Assembly: GCA_028277405.1 (NCBI GenBank)
Contig: JANQGH010000100.1
Coordinates: forward strand, 553,835 to 617,834
Direction of reading: 5' to 3'
DNA length: 64,000 bases
DNA from: Alphaproteobacteria bacterium
Lineage (GTDB): Bacteria; Pseudomonadota; Alphaproteobacteria; DSM-16000; Inquilinaceae
Part shown: positions 35,080-42,734 of the stretch, piece after piece
Numbering within the stretch: position 1 is the stretch's first letter
Layout: the number at the start of each line of letters is the position of its first letter
Notes under the pieces: generated by a model
Databases searched by the model: none
Seen by the model: only the letters and a program-made list of their open reading frames with translations
What the model was told of the DNA's origin: nothing
Position numbers and translations under genes: made by a program

Positions 35080-35334
35080 ATGACCATTGCCAAAGCCGTG
35101 GCACGCGCCTGGCACGACGCCGCCTATAAGGCCAAGCTGCTGCACGATCCGCACGCCGCGCTGCGCGAGGAGGGTGTGTCCGTGCCCGAGGGGGCGACCG
35201 TGAAGGTGCTGGAGAACGACGACGACGTCCATCACGTGGTGCTGCCCAAGGCCCCGTCGAATACGGGCCGGATGAGCCGGCAGGACTTGGAAGAGCTTGC
35301 GACGATGATGATGATGCGCGGCAACATCATGTGA
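35080..35334 (+). CDS. Stand-alone NHLP (nitrile hydratase-like) leader peptide protein
   Basis: An 84-residue protein that matches the N-terminal region of nitrile hydratase alpha subunits as used for NHLP RiPP leaders: AVARAWHDAAYKAKLLHDP, then AALREEGVSVPEGATVKV, then HHVVLPKAP. In RiPP precursors this leader ends in an ELxxVxGG-type cleavage site followed by a core. Here it ends in SRQDLEELATMMMMRGNIM with no GG, Cys, Ser-rich or Gly-rich core. GAGGAG sits 8 bases before the ATG. No radical SAM, lanthipeptide or protease gene is near; flanks are an MFS gene upstream and a copper protein operon downstream on the other strand. It may be a degenerate precursor or an independent small protein. 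Confidence 0.7.
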   Translation: MTIAKAVARAWHDAAYKAKLLHDPHAALREEGVSVPEGATVKVLENDDDVHHVVLPKAPSNTGRMSRQDLEELATMMMMRGNIM

Positions 35335-35382
35335 GGAGAGGGGCCGAGCCGAGGCCAGGCGAAGCCGTCGGCAGGCGCCGCA

Positions 35383-35793
35383 TCACCTAACCGCTACGAT
35401 GTCAAACTGCGCGGTCATCATCGGGTGGAACCGGCAGTAGTATGTCGCTGCCATCTCCGGCGTAACCGGCACGGTGGCGCTTTCGTCCGTCCGGATCGCG
35501 CCGGTGTCCCAACTGCCATCGTCGGCCGTCGCCGTGTGAGGCGCGATGTCGCGATTGACCCAGGTGATCGTGTCGCCCGGTCGAACCTGCAGGCGGTCGG
35601 GCTGAAAGGCGAAGCCGGTGATTTCTACCAGATGATCGGCCGGTCCGTCGGCGCTTACGGTCGGGCCATCGTCTACGTGTGCGCCGTCATGGGGTCGGGC
35701 CACGCCCATCGGCAAGGCGGCCGAGGCGGCAAACGCCGCCATGGCCCCGGTCGCGATCCTGGACGCGAAGCCGCGTCGTGTGATCCGGACCAT
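35383..35793 (-). CDS. Tat-exported cupredoxin (amicyanin/plastocyanin-like)
   Basis: A 136-residue periplasmic protein. The N-terminus RITRRGFASRIATGAMAAFA is a twin-arginine signal. Type 1 copper ligands are visible: His in DIAPHTATADD, Cys and His in YYCRFHPMM, and a following Met. It probably carries electrons or copper in the periplasm. Its start overlaps the stop of the DUF4142 gene (TGATG). Confidence 0.85.
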   Translation of the reverse strand: MVRITRRGFASRIATGAMAAFAASAALPMGVARPHDGAHVDDGPTVSADGPADHLVEITGFAFQPDRLQVRPGDTITWVNRDIAPHTATADDGSWDTGAIRTDESATVPVTPEMAATYYCRFHPMMTAQFDIVAVR

Positions 35794-36326
35794 CAGTTGA
35801 CGCTCTCGACCATCATGGCGGCATGGCCTTCGTGGGCTTGGAAGATGTTCAAGCCAGCCTCAAACAGGGCCCGGACCTGCGCGTTCTCGATGTTCGGAAT
35901 AAACGTCTCGCCGACCAGCGCGTTGACCGCCTGATGATAGGCCAGCTCGTTCTCCGCATAGCGGCGGTCGAACGCGGCGCCGCGCAAGCCGCTCAGCTCG
36001 TCGATAATGACCTCGGCGTTTTCCAGCAGCTGCTGGCTGAGGAAGTTGTCCTGGGCCTGGACGTCAAGCTCTGCCAGCAAGGCCAACGCTTGTTCGTTCA
36101 CCGCCGTGTGGTCGCGGATCATGGTTTCGGCGAAGGCTCGAACCGTCGGATTGTCGGAAATCGCCAGCGCCAGATGGGCGTAACGAATGTCGATATTGTC
36201 GGCGGTGTAGGCGACATGCGCCATTTCCAGATCGTTCAGGTCGGCGGCGGATTGGGCGGTCGCGGTGACGGGTGTCAGCGCGAAGGCGATCCCGGCGGCA
36301 AACAGCACGGCTGTCGTCTTCATCAT
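35793..36326 (-). CDS. DUF4142 (ferritin-like helical) exported protein
   Basis: About 177 residues with a Sec signal peptide (MMKTTAVLFAAGIAFALTP) and a helical DUF4142 domain containing FAETMIRDHTAVNEQALAL and HQAVNALVGETFIPNI. The family often accompanies copper- or stress-related genes; exact role unknown. Paired ATGs at 36326 and 36323 follow GGAG. A longer frame starting with a Cys-containing leader to 36392 lacks support. It is coupled to the cupredoxin gene. Confidence 0.78.
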   Translation of the reverse strand: MMKTTAVLFAAGIAFALTPVTATAQSAADLNDLEMAHVAYTADNIDIRYAHLALAISDNPTVRAFAETMIRDHTAVNEQALALLAELDVQAQDNFLSQQLLENAEVIIDELSGLRGAAFDRRYAENELAYHQAVNALVGETFIPNIENAQVRALFEAGLNIFQAHEGHAAMMVESVN

Positions 36327-36413
36327 AAGGGCTCCATCGTCATGTGCTTGTGGGTGTACGCGCGGGCGTTCGTTTCCGCACCCAAAACACATGGAGCAAA
36401 GAAACTGATTGAT

Positions 36414-36496
36414 GAATGATCCATAGTTCGAAAAACTTGATCATTCGTTCGAATATTGGGCAATTTGGCGAAACCTATGTACAGTGCGCCAAATTG
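36414..36496. promoter_or_regulatory. Two perfect inverted repeats upstream of the AraC-type gene
   Basis: GAATGATC (36414-36421) pairs with GATCATTC (36439-36446), and CAATTTGGCG (36461-36470) pairs with CGCCAAATTG (36487-36496). They lie 15-100 bases before the regulator start in an AT-richer stretch. They are probable operators, of the AraC protein itself or of a partner regulator, and may also serve the DUF4142-cupredoxin operon. Confidence 0.5.
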
Positions 36497-36511
36497 TGAC
36501 GAGCCGAGCCC

Positions 36512-37462
36512 ATGGATCTGTTGAGCGACATTCTTGCCCGTCTGCGGCTGACCGGTACGCTGTACTTCCGCACCTCGTTCACCTCGCCCTGGAGCGTGCA
36601 GGTACCGGCCTTTGAGAACGTTTCACGTTTCCATTTCGCCCATCAGGGCCGCTGTTTCGTGCGCATCAGCGGCGAGCCGAACCCGGTACGACTGGAACAG
36701 GGGGACCTGCTGATCATCACCAGGGGCGCGGCCCACACGCTTTATTGCGACCCGAAGACCGAGGCCGAGGCAATGACCCTGGACCGGGTGGTGGAACTGT
36801 CCGGATTCACGGGCAGCGGCACTCTGGTCTATGGCGAGTTGGGCACCGACCACGAAACACAGCTGGTTTGCGGCCATTTCGCCTTCGACAAGCACGCCAG
36901 TCACCCGCTGATCGACGCCTTGCCGAGCCACATTCACATTCGCAATTACGGCGAGGCCGCCGGCGGCTGGATGGAAAACACGCTGAAGGTCATCGGCGCG
37001 GAGGCCGGCCGCGACCGGCCTGGCAGCGATTTGATCGCCCTGAAACTGTCGGAGATCATCTTCGCCCAGGCGCTGCGCGCTTGCCTGACGGCCGACGATG
37101 GGGGCGGGAGCGCGCTGTCGCTGACGGGTTTGGGTGACCCGCAGATCGCGCGGGCGCTATCGGCCATCCATGACGACCCGGCGCGTCCTTGGACGCTCGC
37201 GCTGCTTGCCGAAATCGCCGGCGTGTCGCGCACGTCGTTCGCGACCAAATTCTCCCGCACCATGTCAATGACGCCGTTGGCGTACATTACCCATTGGCGC
37301 ATGCAGATCGCGCGCCAGGCCCTGGCCGAAACCAGCGCGCCGATCATCGAGATCGCGGAGGCGGCCAGCTACCAGTCCGAGGCTGCTTTTGGCCGCGTAT
37401 TCAAGAAGCATTTCGGCGCCGCGCCGGCAACCTACCGGCGTGAATTTGCCCAGGCCACCTAG
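36512..37462 (+). CDS. AraC-family regulator with N-terminal cupin domain
   Basis: A 316-residue protein: cupin_6-type N-terminal domain (EQGDLLIITRGAAHTL, FRTSF and WSVQVPAF), then a double AraC HTH (LALLAEIAGVSRTSFATKFS and IIEIAEAASYQSEAAFGRVF, KKHFGAAPATYRR). The cupin probably senses a small ligand. It converges on the sensor kinase gene and has strong inverted repeats upstream. Target genes unknown. Confidence 0.87.
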   Translation: MDLLSDILARLRLTGTLYFRTSFTSPWSVQVPAFENVSRFHFAHQGRCFVRISGEPNPVRLEQGDLLIITRGAAHTLYCDPKTEAEAMTLDRVVELSGFTGSGTLVYGELGTDHETQLVCGHFAFDKHASHPLIDALPSHIHIRNYGEAAGGWMENTLKVIGAEAGRDRPGSDLIALKLSEIIFAQALRACLTADDGGGSALSLTGLGDPQIARALSAIHDDPARPWTLALLAEIAGVSRTSFATKFSRTMSMTPLAYITHWRMQIARQALAETSAPIIEIAEAASYQSEAAFGRVFKKHFGAAPATYRREFAQAT

Positions 37463-37472
37463 GACTTGTCCG

Positions 37473-40256
37473 TCAGTCGGACCCGCGCGCCCGCCTGAGC
37501 GGTTCGACCGTGATCGGCCCATCCATCGGATTCTCGACCGCGGCCACCAGCGTTACCGCGAAGCAGGCCCCGGCGGCGGAACTGTGGGCCAGGTCCAGGA
37601 CACCACCCATCCGTTCCACCAGTTGGCGTGAAATCGCCAAACCCAGCCCGGTGCCCGACGCCCGTGCGGACGTCACGTTCCAGCCGCGGGCGTATTTGGA
37701 GAAGATGATCTCGCGCTCGTCCTCCGCAATGCCCGAGCCGTTGTCGGAGACCAGGATGCGGACGCGGTCGTCGCCGGCGCCCTCCGTTTCGACCCAAACC
37801 CTCGGCTCGGCGTTGTCGTTGAATTTGATCGCGTTGGACAGAAGGTTGACCAGCACCTGCTTTAGCTGGTCACGGTCTGCCAGAACGAGGATGGTCGCGT
37901 CGGATGGCTTGACGGACAGGGCGACCTGTTGCCGTTCGGCCGCACCCCGCATGGTGGCGACCGCGCTGTCGATGACCTCGGCGCAATCCACTGTCTCCAG
38001 ACGATCCTGCCCGTCCTCCTGTTCCAGGCGGCTAAGGTCCAGGATCTGATCAAGCAGTCGGGTCAGGCGCTCGCTTTCCTGCTGGATGATCTCCAAGAAG
38101 CGGCGCGCGTCGGCGTCATCCGTCGGGGTCGGGGACAACAGGATCTCGGAGAACGATCGGATCGACGTCATCGGCGTGCGCAGCTCATGGCTGACATGGC
38201 TCAGGAAATCGTCCTTCAGACGGTCCTGCCGCTTCAACTCGTCGTTCGCGCGCTGCAGCTGTTGTGCCGTTTCCTCAAGCTCTCGCGACTTGGCCTGCAA
38301 GGCCTTGCTGGTGTTGATCGCCTGCTGTGTCCGGTCGAGGATGTCGATGACGGACTCCACGCTGATCGTCTCGCCCTTCACGATGCGCGAGACCAGCGAT
38401 CGGGCCGATGCGGCGCCGACACTGCCGGCAAGCTCGCGCTCGACATGGGTGATCAGGGACTCGTCCATCGAGGCCGGCGTCTGGCCTCCAGGACCGGCGC
38501 GATGGGAATAGTCGTCGAAGATCCGTTTGGCCCGTTCCAGCCCCAGGACGCGCTGGGCCAGGCGATAGACGTCGCGATCCGTCGCCGATCGCTGTACCGC
38601 ATCCAGCATGCGCGCGCCGTCTGGCCTGAAAGCATTCACGAACAGGGCGCTTTGCAAGCTCTCGAGTGGCGATTGCTCGGTCAACGCGGACACGAACACA
38701 TAAGCAACCACGTTGGCCGTGATGCTCCAGAACACGCCATGCACGAGGGGGTCAAATCCCTCGACGCCGAACAATTGGGTCGGCTGCAGAAAGGCGAGGC
38801 CCCAGGGTCCGTGGGCAGCGAGATCGTGAAACGCCCAGCCCGCCTGGGCCAGGCTGGGCAGGATCAGGGTATAGGCCCAGACACCGAAGCCGGCGATCAA
38901 CCCGGCCATGGCGCCGTGCCGGTTGCCGCGCGCCCAGAACATCGCGCCGACCAGGGCCGGCAGGAACTGCGCCACACCGGCGAACGAGATCAGCCCAATG
39001 GAAGCCAGCGGGTCGCCCGAGGCGGTGATCCGGTAATAGACGAAACCCAGCAGCAGGATCGACGCGATCGACAGGCGCCGGACCGTCAGGATGGTGGCCG
39101 ACAGGTTGCCCGCCTGGGGCCGGTTGAAGAACGGCAGGCGCAGCAGGATCGGCATGACCAGGTGGTTTGAGATCATGATCGACAGGGCGATGCTGGAAAC
39201 GATCACCATCGAGGTCGCCGCCGACAGCCCGCCGATGAAGGCCAACAGCGCAAGCGTGTTCTGCCCGGCGGAAAGCGGCACGGTCAGCACGAACAGGTCT
39301 GGGTTGGCATCCGGCGGCAGGACGCTCAGGCCGGAGATCGTGATCGGCACCACGAACAGGCTGATCAGCATCAGATAGAGCGGAAACAGCCAGGACGCCG
39401 TCGACAGATGCCGTTCGTCGGCGTTTTCCACCACCATGACCTGAAACTGCCGGGGCAGGCAGACCATCGCGGCGCCGGCCAGGAACAAGGTCGTGATCCA
39501 GCGGCCTTCGAAGCCGTCCGGCAGGGTGAACATGTGCTGCAGCCGGTCATTGGCGATGGCACCGTCGAACAGGTCTCGCACCCCGTCATGCAGGCCGTAG
39601 ATGGCAAACAGGCCGATGGCGATGAAGGCGAACAGCTTCACGATCGACTCAAGCGCGATCGCCGCCACGATACCGGGATGGCGCTCGCGCGCGCCGATGT
39701 GGCGCGTGCCGAACAGGATGACGAAGGCCCCCATCGCAATGGCGACCCAAAACGCCGTGTCCGCCAGCAGGCCGCCTTCGGGGGCCGTCGCGATGGCGGC
39801 AATCTCGGGGGTCACCAGCACGTCGAAGCTGGCCGCGACCGCCTTCAATTGCAGCGCGATGTAAGGTGTGATGCCGACCAGCGCGATGATGGTAACAAGG
39901 GCCGATATGCCGCCGCTCTTGCCGTATCGGGCCGAGATGAAATCGGCGATCGAGGTGATACGCTGGGCGTTGCTGATGCGCACCAGCTTGCGCAGAAAGA
40001 ACCACCAGCCCATGAGGACGACGGTAGGGCCCAGATAGATCGTCAGGAACTCCAGCCCGTTGCGCGCGGCCGAGCCGACGGCGCCGTAGAATGTCCAAGA
40101 CGTGCAATAGACGGCCAGCGACAGGGTGTAGACGACGGGCGAACTGACGAAGCCGGCGGCGCCGCGCGCCGCGCGCCGGTCGGTGACGAAGGCCAGGACG
40201 AACAGGCCACCCAGATAGAGCGTGGCGACAATGACGACGAAGCCCGAACTCATCAT
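37473..40256 (-). CDS. Sodium:solute symporter-histidine kinase fusion (CbrA/CrbS-like)
   Basis: A 927-residue sensor. The first ~500 residues form a sodium:solute symporter of about 13 helices (SSPVVYTLSLAVYCTSWTFY, then GPTVVLMGWWFFLRKLVRIS). A linker with a coiled coil leads to HisKA with the phosphorylated His690 in FLSHVSHELRTPMTSIRSF, then HATPase with VNLLSNAIKFND, DNGSGIAEDER and GTGLGLAI. Such fusions sense transported compounds; CbrA handles carbon/nitrogen balance and CrbS senses acetate. It follows a small membrane protein and a receiver in one operon. There is no PAS domain. Confidence 0.9.
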   Translation of the reverse strand: MMSSGFVVIVATLYLGGLFVLAFVTDRRAARGAAGFVSSPVVYTLSLAVYCTSWTFYGAVGSAARNGLEFLTIYLGPTVVLMGWWFFLRKLVRISNAQRITSIADFISARYGKSGGISALVTIIALVGITPYIALQLKAVAASFDVLVTPEIAAIATAPEGGLLADTAFWVAIAMGAFVILFGTRHIGARERHPGIVAAIALESIVKLFAFIAIGLFAIYGLHDGVRDLFDGAIANDRLQHMFTLPDGFEGRWITTLFLAGAAMVCLPRQFQVMVVENADERHLSTASWLFPLYLMLISLFVVPITISGLSVLPPDANPDLFVLTVPLSAGQNTLALLAFIGGLSAATSMVIVSSIALSIMISNHLVMPILLRLPFFNRPQAGNLSATILTVRRLSIASILLLGFVYYRITASGDPLASIGLISFAGVAQFLPALVGAMFWARGNRHGAMAGLIAGFGVWAYTLILPSLAQAGWAFHDLAAHGPWGLAFLQPTQLFGVEGFDPLVHGVFWSITANVVAYVFVSALTEQSPLESLQSALFVNAFRPDGARMLDAVQRSATDRDVYRLAQRVLGLERAKRIFDDYSHRAGPGGQTPASMDESLITHVERELAGSVGAASARSLVSRIVKGETISVESVIDILDRTQQAINTSKALQAKSRELEETAQQLQRANDELKRQDRLKDDFLSHVSHELRTPMTSIRSFSEILLSPTPTDDADARRFLEIIQQESERLTRLLDQILDLSRLEQEDGQDRLETVDCAEVIDSAVATMRGAAERQQVALSVKPSDATILVLADRDQLKQVLVNLLSNAIKFNDNAEPRVWVETEGAGDDRVRILVSDNGSGIAEDEREIIFSKYARGWNVTSARASGTGLGLAISRQLVERMGGVLDLAHSSAAGACFAVTLVAAVENPMDGPITVEPLRRARGSD

Positions 40257-40259
40257 CGC

Positions 40260-40532
40260 CTAGCGGTCCCCGGGCGGCTTGTCCTCGCCTGCGCTGAGTG
40301 AGGTCCGATCGGCCTCGACATCGTCGGCCGACGCCCGGGTCAGCCGTCGCGCAAGAAGCAGCGTCAGCAGGATGCCGACCAGCCACGCGACAAATATCGC
40401 CAGCGGCAGCAGGGGAATGCCCAAGACGGCAACCGGCTGATCGAAAACGCGCAGATAGGGCGGCAAAAAAATCGCCAAAGCACCAAACGGCAAGATGATT
40501 GCCAGGTCCCGCGTGCTTGCGCGCAGTTTCAT
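40260..40532 (-). CDS. Small membrane partner of the symporter-kinase
   Basis: A 90-residue protein with two helices (LAIILPFGALAIFLPPYLRV and IPLLPLAIFVAWLVGILLTL) and a polar C-terminal tail. Similar short proteins, with a PPYLRVFD-type turn, often lie next to symporter-kinase genes, but the family has no defined function. It overlaps the receiver gene (ATGA) and lies 3 bases before the kinase, so the three are one operon. Confidence 0.7.
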   Translation of the reverse strand: MKLRASTRDLAIILPFGALAIFLPPYLRVFDQPVAVLGIPLLPLAIFVAWLVGILLTLLLARRLTRASADDVEADRTSLSAGEDKPPGDR

Positions 40533-40936
40533 GAGGTGTCCGACGCGGCGTTGGCCGGTTTGGCCCGCGGCTCGGCGATCAAGGTTTCGACCGTCGCCAG
40601 CAGGTCCTTGTTGGAAAAGGGCTTTGTGACAAACGAGTCCGCGCCCAGCGCCATCATGCGGCGCCGGTCCGCCTCCTGCCCCTTCGCGCTCAACACCAGG
40701 ATGCGCAGCGCTTCCAGGCCCGGCGTGGCGCGCAATTGCTTCAACGCCTCGAACCCGTTCAAGGTCGGCATCATGATGTCGAGGATCATCAGGTCCGGCT
40801 GGCTGTGAACCGCCGCCGCGACCGCCTTGGCGCCGTCCCGTTCCGCGCGCACGCGATAGCCGGCTCGCGACATCAGAAACATCAGCGATTCAAGAATGTA
40901 AGGCTCATCCTCTGCGATCAGCACAGATCTGGCCAT
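40529..40936 (-). CDS. Single-domain response regulator
   Basis: About 135 residues of receiver domain only; no DNA-binding output. The acidic pocket VLIAEDEP, phosphorylated Asp in LMILDIMMPTLNG, the SAKG switch and the Lys in FVTKPFSNKDLL are present. It is likely phosphorylated by the neighbouring kinase and works through a protein target. The start at ATG 40936 follows GGAGGAG by about 7 bases. Confidence 0.88.
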   Translation of the reverse strand: MARSVLIAEDEPYILESLMFLMSRAGYRVRAERDGAKAVAAAVHSQPDLMILDIMMPTLNGFEALKQLRATPGLEALRILVLSAKGQEADRRRMMALGADSFVTKPFSNKDLLATVETLIAEPRAKPANAASDTS

Positions 40937-41017
40937 GGTCACTCCTCCCTCCATCGATCGGGCTTCTTGGAAGAGGGCCCGTTACGATTTCGTGCCGGTA
41001 TTCTGTGCCTCGGCGCG

Positions 41018-42544
41018 CTATCCTGCAACTGTCCCTTGCGCGTCGGCCCCTGCCAGCATCACCGGCGCATAGGCGCGCTGACCGCAATCGACCCGGCGGC
41101 AGGACCGGCAATTATGGCCGACCGGCGTTTCCAGCGATGTCCGTGCGGCCGTGAATCCGTCGCCATAGACGATGCGATCGCTGTAGGCGACATCGCAGGC
41201 CAGCATCACGCTGAACGTGACCGGCGGCTCGCCATAGGCGGCCATGCGCTTCTTCACGTTCCTGGCGATGAACAGATAGCGCTCGCCCTCGGGCATCACG
41301 GCAAGCTGAACAATCGGCCGATCGGTGACCGCAAAGGCGGCGTGGACCGCCCACAGCGGGCATGAGCCGCCATAGCGCGGCATGCGCAGCCCCGAGATGC
41401 TCAGTGGCTTCGACAGGTTGCCCGCGGCGTCCGATCGCAGGAATGCAAACGGCACGCCCTCTGCCCCCGGACGTCTCAGCGTGACCAGGCGATGGGCAAC
41501 CTGTTCGAAACTGCCGGCGAAGATGGCGCCGATCCGGTCGATGTCGTACCGCGCCTGCTCCGCCGTCTCCAGGAACCTTTCGTAGGGAAACAGCAACGCC
41601 GCGGCGGCGTAGGAGGCAACCGCCCGCAAGGCCCGCTCTCTGGCCGCATCCGTGGTCAGGCGATCATCGTCGATGACGCTCTTCAGCACATCGGGCAGGT
41701 CCGCCACGACGAGGCGACGGGCCTGCGCGAACCGTACCGTCGTCTCCGGCATATGCGCTGGCGGCGCCGGCTCATGTCGGTTCGCCGTTTCCGACAGCGC
41801 GGCCAGGCGTTCGGCGATCTGGCTGCCCAGCGTGCCCGGCTGCCGCTCAAATCGCGCCCTCAGTTCTCCGGCAGCGTCCTCCAGCGACGGAAAGTGATTG
41901 CCGTGATGAATGAAAAAGTCGTCGACCTCTTCTGCAGGCGAGGTTGGTCGCGCGTCGCCGAGAGAGCCTCCCAGCAGCGTGATCATCTCGCGCGCGCTTT
42001 CCGCCAACTCGTCGCTTTGATCGGTGATGATGGTCGTGAAACGCTCCCGGTCGCTGTGGCCGATATCGCCATGCTGCTGCAGGATCTCGGCGAAGGATCG
42101 AATGGCCGTCACGCGGCTCAGCACCGTGTGGCTCAGCTCCCGGACCGTCGGGTCCTGGCTCAGCCGATCGGACAGGGCGATCGCCGTCTCGTCGGCGTCC
42201 CGATACGCACGATGAAGGCGGATGAAGATGCGTGCCCATTCCGGGTGGCGATCGGCGAACTGCGCGGCGCGGATGCCATCGACATCCGGCGTGCCGAGCG
42301 CGCGGGCGATTTCCAGCACGTCCGACGCCAGCCGTTGGCGGACGCTGCCGGTCAGATCGGCCAGATCCGTCCGCAACAGGTCGGCAATCTTGCCCAGCAG
42401 ACTGCCGCCGATCTGGCGCTTGTCGTGTTCGATGAGGTTCAGATAAGCGGCAGAGATCCCGGCCCTTTTCGCCAACTCGGCCTGGGTCATCTCTTGGGCC
42501 AGGCGCCGGTCTCGAATCCTCTTGCCGGTCGTGTAATCAGCCAT
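41018..42544 (-). CDS. ScfR-type XRE regulator with an internal HisKA-like segment
   Basis: A 508-residue protein: N-terminal XRE HTH (MTQAELAKRAGISAAYLNLI, about 19-38), a middle helical part, and the C-terminal domain of short-chain fatty acyl-CoA regulators ending in the Cys cluster NCRSCRRVDCGQRAY. ScfR/RamB proteins control acetate and glyoxylate genes. Oddly, residues 136-190 (ELSHTVLSRVTAIRSFAEIL...) follow the HisKA pattern of the nearby kinase: SH, then T, IRSF, EIL, at the same spacing, but with the ELRTP phospho-site changed. It could thus dimerise with or respond to the kinase. ATG 42544 is the obvious start. Confidence 0.8.
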   Translation of the reverse strand: MADYTTGKRIRDRRLAQEMTQAELAKRAGISAAYLNLIEHDKRQIGGSLLGKIADLLRTDLADLTGSVRQRLASDVLEIARALGTPDVDGIRAAQFADRHPEWARIFIRLHRAYRDADETAIALSDRLSQDPTVRELSHTVLSRVTAIRSFAEILQQHGDIGHSDRERFTTIITDQSDELAESAREMITLLGGSLGDARPTSPAEEVDDFFIHHGNHFPSLEDAAGELRARFERQPGTLGSQIAERLAALSETANRHEPAPPAHMPETTVRFAQARRLVVADLPDVLKSVIDDDRLTTDAARERALRAVASYAAAALLFPYERFLETAEQARYDIDRIGAIFAGSFEQVAHRLVTLRRPGAEGVPFAFLRSDAAGNLSKPLSISGLRMPRYGGSCPLWAVHAAFAVTDRPIVQLAVMPEGERYLFIARNVKKRMAAYGEPPVTFSVMLACDVAYSDRIVYGDGFTAARTSLETPVGHNCRSCRRVDCGQRAYAPVMLAGADAQGTVAG

Positions 42545-42734
42545 TCCGAGCAGAGACAGTCCTTGTGCTTGTGAAGGTCTTAACAGGCTAATGAGCTAAG
42601 CAACAATGTTATTTACAAACTTTATCACCCGACCCTTGCGCCGGTTGGCGCTCCCGTTTCGCCTTGTTACGACCACAAAGACAAGACGTTCGATTTCGTC
42701 TTCTTAATGATCGGCAACAGGGAGGAACGGTCAT
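42545..42734. promoter_or_regulatory. Divergent promoter region of the ScfR-type gene and the ABC importer
   Basis: 190 bases, AT-richer than its surroundings. AAACTTT (42617-42623) within ATTTACAAACTTTATC resembles half of a RamB-type box as I remember it. No gene seen. A strong GGGAGGAACGG ribosome site precedes the ABC binding-protein gene. Confidence 0.35.

Noticed and set aside
33813..35093. 426-codon minus-strand frame opposite the MFS gene
   Set aside because: Gln/His/Arg-rich shadow of a clear membrane transporter gene.
37929..39170. 413-codon plus-strand frame opposite the sensor kinase
   Set aside because: The kinase on the other strand has all catalytic motifs in frame.
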